From Pseudomonadota bacterium (GTDB lineage: Bacteria > Pseudomonadota > Gammaproteobacteria > Steroidobacterales > Steroidobacteraceae), in assembly GCA_023391815.1 (NCBI GenBank), contig JAEWAF010000095.1, positions 1 through 64,000 of the forward strand: a DNA stretch of 64,000 nucleotides. Direction: 5' to 3'. Shown here piece by piece: positions 35,828-44,488 of the stretch; positions within the stretch are counted from its first letter, which is position 1; every line of letters begins with the position of its first letter. The notes beneath the pieces were generated by a model. It made no database searches, was not told where the DNA came from, and was given only the letters and a program-made list of their open reading frames with translations. A program made the translations under genes and the position numbers.

Positions 35828-37002
35828 TGTATTTCCAGCCCCGGTAACGTTCCCGTGCGCAGGAAGTCGAGATGGCATTGAACCGCCACCGCCGCTCCCG
35901 ATTCCGCGCGCAGCACGATGCTGTTATCTCGCCAGTGACCCTCGATGTCCGCGACACAATCGAAATCCGCCGGGACGCGGGCGACGCCCTGAAGATAGAA
36001 GATCGAGACCTGGCCCTGCGCATTCGGCCGCAGGCACGTCGGTATGCCTCGCGCGTTCAGATGATTCTCGCGCGCCGAGGCCGCGAGCCCGGCATGAAAG
36101 TACGCTGTGATATCTTCGATGCCCATGACGTTGACATGCCGGCCGTTCCACGGCGGGAAATGTCGTCCCCCATTGGAGAACCACAACAGCGTCGAGGCGA
36201 GTTGCTTCGGATCGCGCAGCGCGAACCAAACATAGCGCTGCCCGGGAAACGTCACGGCCGACCACGCAAACTCCTGGGTCGGATCGGCGCACAGAATCGC
36301 GAGATCTTCGAACCCTCGCCGCGCCGGATACCGACACAGATCGGTGCTCGATCCGTCGATACACGGCGCCGCGTGAAGATCGGTGATTTCCTCGTCGGTC
36401 TTCAGCCACGAGTAGCCGCGATCTTCCGGCCGAGCCGTTGGCTCCACATACGTCCGCGCGTGAATCAAAGAACTGAATGACAGCCGAGCGGCACCGTTGG
36501 TCGCGGGAAACGCGAGCGTCGCATGATGTCCCGGATTGATAGGCCCGGTCAGCCCCGCCAGGTCATGGCGTTGATAAACGATCGTTTGATTGGCGAGCAG
36601 CGCCGTGGTCGCGTGACACAGGCCTCCTTGCAACGGCATCTCCACGCCCAACCGCAGCCAGCATCCGTCGCTGGTGGCTCCGCTGCCAATTTCTCGCCAC
36701 TCCCGATTCGCCGTCTCACCATGCGGGGGCAGATGCTGACGTCGGTAAGGCTCGGCATTCTCGCCAAAGGCGGAGCAGAACCAATCGCCTCGGAGTGCCC
36801 GAAGCATCGGCGGCACATCGTCGGGCAAGGCTTCTTCGGCCCACGGCGCGACTGCGTAAGGCCGAATCGGCTCTTCGTCTCTCGGGAAGAAAATCACCGG
36901 GCCCAGCATGCCGCCGGTCCGTGTCAACGCCAGCTCGACGTGCCGTGTCCCCAGCAGGAATGAGTCCTGTCCCTGAATCCTGGCGATGGACTCGAAGGTC
37001 AT
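35824..37002 (-). CDS. Unassigned 392-aa protein of the sugar operon, possibly mutarotase-like
   Basis: No signal peptide or membrane segment is seen. The protein is rich in beta strands with many Trp, His and aromatic residues (GDWFCSAFGENAEPYRRQHLP, split here as GDWFCSAFGE and NAEPYRRQHLP). Segments such as HGETANREW and NPGHHATLAFP recall galactose-mutarotase-like folds, but I cannot place it in a known family. It lies between the lyxose-isomerase-like gene (14-base gap) and the transporter (4-base overlap). Presenting one anomer of the sugar to the isomerase would fit, which is inference. Confidence 0.65.
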   Translation of the reverse strand: MTFESIARIQGQDSFLLGTRHVELALTRTGGMLGPVIFFPRDEEPIRPYAVAPWAEEALPDDVPPMLRALRGDWFCSAFGENAEPYRRQHLPPHGETANREWREIGSGATSDGCWLRLGVEMPLQGGLCHATTALLANQTIVYQRHDLAGLTGPINPGHHATLAFPATNGAARLSFSSLIHARTYVEPTARPEDRGYSWLKTDEEITDLHAAPCIDGSSTDLCRYPARRGFEDLAILCADPTQEFAWSAVTFPGQRYVWFALRDPKQLASTLLWFSNGGRHFPPWNGRHVNVMGIEDITAYFHAGLAASARENHLNARGIPTCLRPNAQGQVSIFYLQGVARVPADFDCVADIEGHWRDNSIVLRAESGAAVAVQCHLDFLRTGTLPGLEIQ

Positions 37003-37016
37003 GCGCGCACCGACGG

Positions 37017-37688
37017 TTAGTATTCAGTGCACAGCTTGTGCGTCACCGGCACATCTTCATCGATATTCGGAAAGCGCCCGACCCGGGCGTAGAAGGCATT
37101 GTCCATCTCGTCATCGTTGACCGACGACACCTCGCCGACGATGGCGGTACCCGTGCCTTCCTCGGCCCAGAACTCGTGATACAGATACGGCGTCAGCGTG
37201 ATGGAATCGCCCGGCCGCAAACGAAATGTATGGCCGGCCTTGACCCGATGGCGCACGCCGTCCAGCGAAACCTCGACATCGGAGTCCGCGAGCTTGCCGT
37301 CCTGGCCACGATTGAACAGACGGATCAGCAGATTGCCGCCGGACTTACAGATGATGTCCTCGGACTTGAGCATGTGGTGATGCATCGGCGTGTGCTGATT
37401 CTCGCGTATCACCAGGAGCTTCTCGGCATAGGGCTTCTTGTTATAGGGCACCTTTTGATGATGGCCGTTGCGCACGGTGAAAACGACCAGGCCGACTTTG
37501 TCGAAATCTCCCGAGCCAAAATCGGTGATATCCCAACCGAGCTTGCACTGACGGATCTCGTCGCACTCCTCGCCTTTGGTCGCCCAATCGGCCGGGCTCC
37601 AATACGCGAAGGGCGGCAAGCGGATCTGATGCTCGTGCAGGAGTGTGATCGCGTCGTCGATGAGCGCGTTGATCTCGGATCGTTTCAT
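37017..37688 (-). CDS. D-lyxose/D-mannose isomerase-type cupin sugar isomerase
   Basis: The 223-aa cupin protein has the layout of D-lyxose isomerases (YdaE type): an N-terminal MKRSEINALIDDAITLLHEHQ helix, PPFAYWSPADW, then metal ligands in HTPMHHHMLKSEDI and in LYHEFWAEEG. These enzymes interconvert D-lyxose with D-xylulose, or D-mannose with D-fructose. In this operon it would make the first ketose. Which sugar is used cannot be told from the sequence. Confidence 0.85.
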   Translation of the reverse strand: MKRSEINALIDDAITLLHEHQIRLPPFAYWSPADWATKGEECDEIRQCKLGWDITDFGSGDFDKVGLVVFTVRNGHHQKVPYNKKPYAEKLLVIRENQHTPMHHHMLKSEDIICKSGGNLLIRLFNRGQDGKLADSDVEVSLDGVRHRVKAGHTFRLRPGDSITLTPYLYHEFWAEEGTGTAIVGEVSSVNDDEMDNAFYARVGRFPNIDEDVPVTHKLCTEY

Positions 37689-37724
37689 CGTTCCCCCTCG
37701 GCCGCCAGTGGCCGACGCTTCGTC

Positions 37725-39689
37725 TCAGATGACTCGCTCGTTGCCGCCATCCACCGGGATCTGCGCGCCCGTGGTTCTGGAGAACCGCGGCCCGCACAGC
37801 TCGGCGGCGAGCTCCGCCACGTCTTTGCTCGTGACCTCGACCTTGAGGACGTTGTTTGTTTTGTATTCCTGAACGCTCAGCTTGTACGAGGCCGCACGGG
37901 CTGCGAGCACCTCGGGCGTCCAGATCGCTGTATCGAAAACCGCGTTTGGATGAACGCAGTTCACGCGAATGCCGTCGCTGCCCCACTCCAGCGCCGCGAC
38001 TCGCGCCAGCTGCTGCATCGCTGACTTCGAGGCGGAATAAGCAGCGGCGCCAGGACCAGGGGCGGCGACATTTTTTGATCCGATGATCACGACTCTGCCG
38101 CCTCGTGGCGCGAGCTTGAGCAGCGGGTGACACTCCCGCATCAGGACCAGATTCGAATCCAGATTGATACTCATGGTCCGACGCCAGACATCCGTCGGCA
38201 TCGCCGCGATCGGGCAGCTCTTTGGAAAAATGCCGGCGTTCAGCACCAGCATGTCGATGGAACCAAACTCACGCACGGCGCGATCGAGGGCGGCGCCGAT
38301 CTGTTCCTCGCTCGTGAGATCGCATTCGATCCCCAGGAAGCTCTTTCGGTCGTACAGATGAGTCACGGTGGGCGAAACATCCAGCGCCACCACCGCCGCG
38401 CCACGCGCCAGCAGCGCATCGACGCAAGCTTTGCCGATGCCCGACGCCGCGCCGGTTACCAGCGCAACTTCACCAAGAAACGTCGCCTCGGGATCGGGTT
38501 TGGCAAGCTTGGTCCGCTCCAGATCCCAGAACTCGACATCGAAGAAATCGCGCGCCGGCAGCGCCTTCCAACCGCCCAGCTTCTCGGCGCTCATGATGAT
38601 ATCGATGGTGTGCCGATAGATGTCTTCGGCGATGCTCGCATCCTCGGCGCTCCGACCCAGCACCGCCATGCCGAGCTCCGGATCGAGAATCACACGTGGC
38701 GCCGGATCGACCACTGCTAACGCGCGCCCTGCAACGTAAGCGCGCACATAGTCCTGATACGCAGCCGCGTACGCGGCGACGTCGCGACCGACCATCGGCA
38801 CCCGCTTCGTGCGAATCACATGATCGGGTGTCACGCCGCCCCGTTGTGACAACTCGGTAACGTCGGGACGCCGGGCAAAACCCAGAGCTTGCGAATCTGT
38901 GCGCACCGTCATCACCATGGGCGCACCCGCCACATGACTCACTTCCCGACGAAGCGAGGCAATCTCGGCACGCGGCAGCGATTTCGAACCTTGCGCCTCC
39001 CATTCGAACCGGCCGGCTCCCTGCGTCTCGAGATAGCGCTCGGCCAGCGACACCAAATCGATCATGCGCTCGTAAGAAGCTTTCGCGGTCTCGCCGAAGG
39101 TGAACAGACCGTGATGCATCAGGACGACGCCAATGGTTTCGCGCGTCGCCTCCTTGGCAAGAATCTCACGACACAGACGCACCAGCTTGAAGCCGGGCAT
39201 TGCGTACGGAATGATCACGACCTGCGAGCCATAGATCTCTTGCAATCGCTCGAAGCCATTGCGCGAGTTCATGACAGCTATGAGCGCGTCGGCGTGAGTG
39301 TGGTCGACGAACTTCTGCGGCAGCAATGCATGTAGCAGCGTTTCCACCGAAGGCGCCGGCGCGGAAGCGCGCGTGAGCGACAGCTTCAGCTCGCTTTCCA
39401 TGTGCTCGTCCGACAGCTCGCCAAGGCTCACCAGTCGTAACAAGCGTCGCAAACGACACGGCGAAAACCCTGTCGCATCGATCGTGGCGAGGTCGGCGCC
39501 ACGGCCTTTGACATACAGCACGTCTTCAGGCTCGCCGAACACATTGGTCTCGACCAGCTTGACCGAAGTGTTGCCGCCACCATGGAGCACCAGAGACGGA
39601 TCGCGCCCGAGCAGGCGTGAGGTGTAAACGCGCTGCCCCAGCAAACCTTGAAAGCGGGCCGCATCGGAATCGTTCCAGAGGCTCTTCAT
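37725..39689 (-). CDS. Bifunctional class II (RhaD/FucA-like) aldolase fused to a short-chain dehydrogenase
   Basis: The 654-aa product joins two enzymes. Residues 1 to about 400 are an aldolase/adducin domain with zinc ligands in HTHADA and MHHGLFTFG and an LHGGGNTSVK start. Residues about 405-654 are a classical SDR with TGAASGIG, NAGIF and the catalytic YSASK. The same architecture occurs in RhaEW of Bacillus (L-rhamnulose-1-phosphate aldolase plus lactaldehyde dehydrogenase). Here the partners are different, so the cleaved ketose phosphate need not be rhamnulose phosphate. Its ATG overlaps the stop of the epimerase gene (ATGA). Confidence 0.88.
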   Translation of the reverse strand: MKSLWNDSDAARFQGLLGQRVYTSRLLGRDPSLVLHGGGNTSVKLVETNVFGEPEDVLYVKGRGADLATIDATGFSPCRLRRLLRLVSLGELSDEHMESELKLSLTRASAPAPSVETLLHALLPQKFVDHTHADALIAVMNSRNGFERLQEIYGSQVVIIPYAMPGFKLVRLCREILAKEATRETIGVVLMHHGLFTFGETAKASYERMIDLVSLAERYLETQGAGRFEWEAQGSKSLPRAEIASLRREVSHVAGAPMVMTVRTDSQALGFARRPDVTELSQRGGVTPDHVIRTKRVPMVGRDVAAYAAAYQDYVRAYVAGRALAVVDPAPRVILDPELGMAVLGRSAEDASIAEDIYRHTIDIIMSAEKLGGWKALPARDFFDVEFWDLERTKLAKPDPEATFLGEVALVTGAASGIGKACVDALLARGAAVVALDVSPTVTHLYDRKSFLGIECDLTSEEQIGAALDRAVREFGSIDMLVLNAGIFPKSCPIAAMPTDVWRRTMSINLDSNLVLMRECHPLLKLAPRGGRVVIIGSKNVAAPGPGAAAYSASKSAMQQLARVAALEWGSDGIRVNCVHPNAVFDTAIWTPEVLAARAASYKLSVQEYKTNNVLKVEVTSKDVAELAAELCGPRFSRTTGAQIPVDGGNERVI

Positions 39690-40387
39690 CGCAACACGCC
39701 CATCATGTGCCTGGCATTCTCCAACGGCGCCTTGCCATCGAAGACCGCGCTGCCGGTGACGATGATGTCCGCGCCCATTCGGGCAATGTTTTCTATGTTG
39801 TCGCGAGTCACGCCGCCGTCCACGCAGATCAAAGCCGTATCGCCCAAGGTTTCACGCAGCCGTTTGACACGTTCGCAGGTGGACGCGATGAATTTCTGGC
39901 CGCCCCAGCCCGGATTCACCGCCAGCACCAGCACCATCTCGAATTCGCCGGCCAGCGGCTCGATCGCTTCGAGCGGCGTGCCGGGATTCAAGGCAATGCC
40001 CCGCACGATGCCGCGATTCGGATCGTTGGCATTCGTCATCTTGCCGAGCGCTTGAAGTACACGATGGATATGACGCGTCGACTCCGCATGCACGGTGATG
40101 ATGTCGGCACCGGCGGCGACGAACGAATCCAGCTTGCCGAGCGGATCTTCGATCATCAGATGCACGTCTTTGAGCATCCGCGTTTTGAGCCCGGCGACCA
40201 CGGGTGCGCCCAGGGTCAACATCGGGCAGAAGACGCCGTCCATCACATCGAAATGCAACAGCTCGACGCCCGCCTCTTCCATGAGCTTGATCTGCGCGCC
40301 GAGCGTCAACCAATCCGCGGTGAGCACCCCAACGCTGATCTGAGGCGCGGACGCCCGCAATCGATCGACGAGGGGTGATCGCGCCAT
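39686..40387 (-). CDS. Ribulose-phosphate 3-epimerase family protein, LsrE-like
   Basis: The 233-aa TIM barrel has the Rpe signatures LLHFDVMDGVFCP and DVHLMIEDP, the HAES segment, VNPGWGGQKF and the second active Asp in ICVDGG. Several phrases (ISVGVLTADW near the start, KDVHLM, RGIALNPGTPLE, LAVNPG) resemble, from memory, LsrE, the Rpe-like protein of the Salmonella lsr operon, more than housekeeping Rpe. Sitting directly beside an lsrF-type gene strengthens that reading. Its substrate is probably a ketose phosphate of this pathway. Confidence 0.82.
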   Translation of the reverse strand: MARSPLVDRLRASAPQISVGVLTADWLTLGAQIKLMEEAGVELLHFDVMDGVFCPMLTLGAPVVAGLKTRMLKDVHLMIEDPLGKLDSFVAAGADIITVHAESTRHIHRVLQALGKMTNANDPNRGIVRGIALNPGTPLEAIEPLAGEFEMVLVLAVNPGWGGQKFIASTCERVKRLRETLGDTALICVDGGVTRDNIENIARMGADIIVTGSAVFDGKAPLENARHMMGVLR

Positions 40388-40388
40388 C

Positions 40389-41282
40389 TCAGTGACCCTT
40401 CGACTCTTCGCTTCTCAAGGTCAGGAACAGCTCGTGCGCTTCCTTGGGCTTGAGACCGTTGTGCACGACCTTGTGAATGGCCTGCATCATGGCGCGTGGC
40501 GCATCGCTCTGGAAAATGTTTCGACCCATGTCGACACCGGCCGCGCCGCGCTGAATCGCGTTGTACGCCATCGTCAGCGCGTCGAACTCCGGCAACTTCT
40601 TGCCACCCGCCATCACGATGGGTACCGGACACGACGCGGTGACTGTTTCGAAACCTTCGGCGCAGTAGTAAGTCTTCACGATCTGCGCGCCCAGCTCGGC
40701 ACAGATGCGGCAGGCGAGACGCAGATATTGAGCATCGCGCGTCAACTCTTTGCCGACCGCGGTAACCGCCATCGTGGGAATGCTATAGCGCAAGCCCATG
40801 TCGACGAGCCGCGTCATGTTGTGCACCGAGTGCGTCTCGAACTGACCGCCGATGAACACCTGCGTAGTCAGCGCCGAAACATTCATGCGGATGGCGTCTT
40901 CGATATCGACCGCCAGTTCCTCGTTCGAGAGCTCCTTGAGAATGCTCGGACCGCCGCTACAACGCATGACGATGGGCTTGTTGATGGCCGGCGGCACCGT
41001 CGTTCGCAGGATGCCGCGCGTGAGCATCAACGCGTCCGCCATCGGCATGAGCGGCACGATATTCAGATCGACGCGCTCCAGACCGGTCGTCGGCCCTTGG
41101 AAGTAACCATGATCGATGGCGAGCATCACGGTGCGCGCCGTTTCGGGATTGAAGATGCGCGCCAGGCGATTCTTCATGCCCCAGTCGAGCGAGCCCGCGC
41201 CGCGCAGAAAGAACCCCGGCGTGCGCATGGGCACGTCTTCGTGAAAGTTCTTCGCTTCTTTGAGACCGTCTGTATCAGCCAT
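40389..41282 (-). CDS. lsrF: LsrF-type 3-hydroxy-5-phosphonooxypentane-2,4-dione thiolase
   Basis: The start at 41282 (MADTDGLKEAKNFHEDVP) gives 297 aa that line up with E. coli LsrF along the whole length: LDWGMKNRLARIFNPET, DHGYFQGPTTGLER, IVKTYY with the Schiff-base lysine, VMAGGKKLPE and GVDMGRNIFQSD. LsrF transfers an acetyl group from the phosphorylated AI-2 product to CoA, giving dihydroxyacetone phosphate and acetyl-CoA. Here no LsrK, LsrG or Lsr transporter is present, so the diketone must come from another sugar. The start overlaps the end of the E1 gene by 8 bases. Confidence 0.9.
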   Translation of the reverse strand: MADTDGLKEAKNFHEDVPMRTPGFFLRGAGSLDWGMKNRLARIFNPETARTVMLAIDHGYFQGPTTGLERVDLNIVPLMPMADALMLTRGILRTTVPPAINKPIVMRCSGGPSILKELSNEELAVDIEDAIRMNVSALTTQVFIGGQFETHSVHNMTRLVDMGLRYSIPTMAVTAVGKELTRDAQYLRLACRICAELGAQIVKTYYCAEGFETVTASCPVPIVMAGGKKLPEFDALTMAYNAIQRGAAGVDMGRNIFQSDAPRAMMQAIHKVVHNGLKPKEAHELFLTLRSEESKGH

Positions 41283-43287
41283 GGCTCTCCTCCAATATCT
41301 GGCGCACGCCCGCGGCGATCCGATTCGCATCGGGTCGATATGCGTTCTCGAGCACGGGCGTGAAGGGAACAGGAACATCCGGCGAGGCGACGCGAGTCAC
41401 GCGCACTGACGGCCAGCGCTCGGCGATGCCGGCAGCGATTTCGGCACCGACACCGCCGGTGATCGGGCCTTCTTCCACGATCACGGCACGGCCGGTCTTG
41501 CGCACTGAAGCGCCAATCGTTTCCCAATCGATGGGCGACAGGCTGCGCACGTCGATGACTTCCGCATCGAGCTCGTCCGCCGTTTGCATCGCGTAGTGGA
41601 CCATCAGCAGCCAGGCAAGCACCGTCACGTTCTTGCCTTCGCGCCGGATCGCGGCCTTACCGAGCGGCACGACATAGTCTCCGGCGGGAATGTCACTCGA
41701 AGCGTCGACCGCGCCACCTTCGGCACGCGCGCCTTTGGAGCCGTACAACAACTTGTGCTCGAACATCAGCACCGGGTTGCCGTCTCGAAGCGCGGCTTTC
41801 AACAAACCTTTGGCGTCGTATGCATTGGAGGGCGCGACCACTTTCAGGCCCGGCACGCCGGTGAAATAACGCTCCATGTTTTGAGCGTGCTGCGAGCCGC
41901 GTCCGGTCGCGCCGACCGGTGCACGCATCACTAACGGAACACTGAGGGTTCCGCCGGACATGTAACGCAGCTTGGCCGCGTTATTGATGATCTGGTCGCT
42001 GGCCAGGAACAGGAAGTCGCCATACTGCACGTCGGCGATGGGCCGCATGCCCATCATGGCCGCCCCGGTGGCCAGACCGAAGAATCCGAGCTCCGCGATC
42101 GGCGTGTTGATCATCCGTTCGGAGAACTTCTTCTCCAGCCCGAGCGTCACCGTGAACGCCCCGCCCCAACCTCCGGGAACCCCGATGTCTTCACCGATAC
42201 AGAACACGCGCGGATCGGCCTCCATTTCTTCGGCGATCCCTTCGCGCAATGCTTCGGCGATGCCGAGACGCCGCGTTGAACCCCCTGCGCTCACGACGGG
42301 GTTCTGTACATTGAGAGCGGAGGGCCGCGGCGGCGCCTCGACAAAAACGTAATCGGTCAGGTCGCTCGCGCTCGGATGTGGCGCGACCTTGGCTCGCTCC
42401 ACACATTCGGCGAGCAGCTTCTGAATGCGCGTATTGATGAGCTCATGTTCTTCCGCGGTGATTTGAGCCTTCGCCGCGAAGCGCTCGATCGGATCGCGTT
42501 GCGCCCATGCCTCGCGCTCATCCTTGGGCTGGTAATGACACGGGTCGCGACGCGAATGCCCGGTGCGACGATAGGTCAGCAACTCGAGCAGCACCGGCCC
42601 CTGGCCGGCACGACAGTCGGCGACCGCCTTCTGCGCGGCTTCATACACGGCGAGCACATCGTTGCCGTCCACCGTTTCACCGCGGAATCCATAGGACTTC
42701 GCGCGATCGGAGATGCGCGAGTTCTTCATCACCAGATCCACGTGCGTCGACGCACCGTACAGATTGTTTTCGCAGACCAGGATCAGCGGCAGATTCCAGA
42801 TCGCCGCCATGTTGACGCCTTCATGGAACGCGCCCTCGGCAATGGCGCCGTCACCGAAGAAGGACGCCACTACATGCGGCTTGTTTTCCATCTTGAATGA
42901 CAGCGCCATGCCGGCCGCCAGCGGAATGCCACCCGCCACGATGGCGATCCCGGGGACCATCCCCTTGCTCATGTTACCGACGTGCATCGAACCGCCGCGG
43001 CCTTTACAACAACCGGTCTCGGCGCCGAACAATTCGTCCATCAACTCTTGAGGCGCGAGCCCCTTCGCAAGCGCATGCCCGTGGCCACGAAACGTCGAGG
43101 TGATCCAGTCATCCGTTGCAAGCGCTGCGCACACGCCGACGGCCGTCGCCTCTTGCCCCTGACATTGATGAATGGTCCCGGGCATGGTGCCTTCGAGGAA
43201 CAGAAACTTGACCGTATCCTCGAATTCGCGGATCAGCAGCATCCGCTCGTACAGCTCCAGCAGGAACTTGCGGTCGTAACCTGACAT
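41275..43287 (-). CDS. Fused E1 alpha-beta subunit of a 2-oxoacid or acetoin-type dehydrogenase (thiamine diphosphate)
   Basis: The start at 43287 (MSGYDRKFLLELYERM) gives 670 aa. Residues 1 to about 320 are the alpha part with the thiamine motif GDGAIAEGAFHEGVN near residue 160 and the phosphorylation-loop-like RTGHSRRDP. Residues about 345-670 are the transketolase-like beta part (EDIGVPGGWGGAF). Such fused E1 enzymes decarboxylate a 2-oxoacid, or cleave an acyloin, and load an acyl group on lipoate. Its only local partner is the free lipoyl domain just upstream (start overlapping its stop, TGATG). No E2 catalytic domain or E3 is present here. Confidence 0.88.
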   Translation of the reverse strand: MSGYDRKFLLELYERMLLIREFEDTVKFLFLEGTMPGTIHQCQGQEATAVGVCAALATDDWITSTFRGHGHALAKGLAPQELMDELFGAETGCCKGRGGSMHVGNMSKGMVPGIAIVAGGIPLAAGMALSFKMENKPHVVASFFGDGAIAEGAFHEGVNMAAIWNLPLILVCENNLYGASTHVDLVMKNSRISDRAKSYGFRGETVDGNDVLAVYEAAQKAVADCRAGQGPVLLELLTYRRTGHSRRDPCHYQPKDEREAWAQRDPIERFAAKAQITAEEHELINTRIQKLLAECVERAKVAPHPSASDLTDYVFVEAPPRPSALNVQNPVVSAGGSTRRLGIAEALREGIAEEMEADPRVFCIGEDIGVPGGWGGAFTVTLGLEKKFSERMINTPIAELGFFGLATGAAMMGMRPIADVQYGDFLFLASDQIINNAAKLRYMSGGTLSVPLVMRAPVGATGRGSQHAQNMERYFTGVPGLKVVAPSNAYDAKGLLKAALRDGNPVLMFEHKLLYGSKGARAEGGAVDASSDIPAGDYVVPLGKAAIRREGKNVTVLAWLLMVHYAMQTADELDAEVIDVRSLSPIDWETIGASVRKTGRAVIVEEGPITGGVGAEIAAGIAERWPSVRVTRVASPDVPVPFTPVLENAYRPDANRIAAGVRQILEESHG

Positions 43288-43529
43288 CAGCTCACCTTGA
43301 TCGTCGCGATGATGGTGCCGACCGGAACTTTCTGGCCGGGCGACACATGAATGGTCTTGAGAGTGCCGTTGGCGATGCACTCCACTTCCTGAACGGCTTT
43401 GTCGGTCTCGATCTCGAGCAACGCTTGCCCACGCTTCACGGCGTCGCCCTCATTGGCGAGCCAGCGGGTGATGCCCAACTCCACGCCGTCGTTGGTGGCG
43501 AGATCGGGCATCTTCATATTCACATCCAT
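43287..43529 (-). CDS. Free-standing lipoyl-carrier domain, 80 aa
   Basis: The product is a single biotin/lipoyl attachment domain (MDVNMKMPDLATND...) with the lysine in EIETDKAVQEVE and the hairpin GQKVPVGTII. It has no peripheral-subunit-binding or acyltransferase domain, unlike a normal E2. The ATG at 43529 is preferred to a TTG two codons earlier because GAGG is ten bases before it. It lies 2 bases after the PfkB stop. Next to a fused E1, it probably carries the acyl group in the pathway. Confidence 0.85.
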   Translation of the reverse strand: MDVNMKMPDLATNDGVELGITRWLANEGDAVKRGQALLEIETDKAVQEVECIANGTLKTIHVSPGQKVPVGTIIATIKVS

Positions 43530-43531
43530 AC

Positions 43532-44485
43532 TCAACGAACCTCGGTGACAGTCAGCGGATGCTCGATCGCAAAGGCTTCGGCTTCGGCGGCGGTGAAGAC
43601 CGAATCGGTCGTGCCCGCCGCTCTCGTGGCCGACGCGCCCACGGCGCTCGCGTATCGAAGGGTTTGTGGCAAATCCCAGCCTTGCAGCAGGCTGCGAATC
43701 ACGCCTGAGGTGAATGCATCACCGGAGCCGGACGGATCGACCACGTTCATGCTGTAAGCACCGCAGGTCCACATCTTTCCATCTCGGGCGGCGACGGAAC
43801 CGAGCCCGCCGCGAGTGACGATGACCGTATTCGCACCGGCATCGGTGAGCGCGCGCACTTGATCGAACGGATCGGAGAGCCCGGTGAAGGCACGGGCCTC
43901 ATCGTCGTTCGGCAGGAACACATCGATGAGTGGCAGCAGCGATCTCAGGGCCGCCACGCCCCCTTGGCCTTCGGGAACCACCACGTCCACGACGGTCTTG
44001 ACCTTGGCTTCGCGACAGAACGCCAACAACGCCGCGAGCTTCGAGAACTCGATGCCCGGCAGAGCAAACAGGCCGCCGAGATAGAACACCTTCAGCGACG
44101 ACAGCCACTGATGTGAGATCTGGTCGATGGTGAACGCGCTGTTGGCGCCGATCACATGCAGATAGCGGCGGTCCTGCCCTTCGATCAAAAGAATGATGGT
44201 GCGGCTGGTCGGATACTGATCGACACGCACCACTCGCGATGAACCGACGTCGTGTTTCGCGAATGTTTTCAACAACGCGTCGGCGGAGCCGTCGCGCCCG
44301 ACACAACCGGCGAGGTCGACCGCGATGCCCTGCTTGGCCAGATCGATGGCCACATTGGCGGCACAACCGCCGGCACGCACCGGCATGTCATCGAGTGCCA
44401 CCAACGATCCCGCGGGTGGCAGGGCCGCGAGCGGACCGCAGAATGTGTCTTCGACCAGAAGTCCTGCACAGCCCACGTCAGGCAT
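43532..44485 (-). CDS. PfkB/ribokinase-family sugar kinase
   Basis: The 317-aa product shows the ribokinase fold motifs: AGGCAANVAIDLA near residue 38, GRDGSAD, the anion-hole and base region DPSGSGDAFTSG (DTxGAGD signature with Ser for Thr and Ser for Ala), and a C-terminal AVGAS helix. It should phosphorylate the sugar or ketose of this operon with ATP before aldol cleavage. Gaps of 3 and 2 bases to its neighbours show operon membership. Substrate choice cannot be read from the sequence. Confidence 0.88.
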   Translation of the reverse strand: MPDVGCAGLLVEDTFCGPLAALPPAGSLVALDDMPVRAGGCAANVAIDLAKQGIAVDLAGCVGRDGSADALLKTFAKHDVGSSRVVRVDQYPTSRTIILLIEGQDRRYLHVIGANSAFTIDQISHQWLSSLKVFYLGGLFALPGIEFSKLAALLAFCREAKVKTVVDVVVPEGQGGVAALRSLLPLIDVFLPNDDEARAFTGLSDPFDQVRALTDAGANTVIVTRGGLGSVAARDGKMWTCGAYSMNVVDPSGSGDAFTSGVIRSLLQGWDLPQTLRYASAVGASATRAAGTTDSVFTAAEAEAFAIEHPLTVTEVR

Positions 44486-44488
44486 GGT

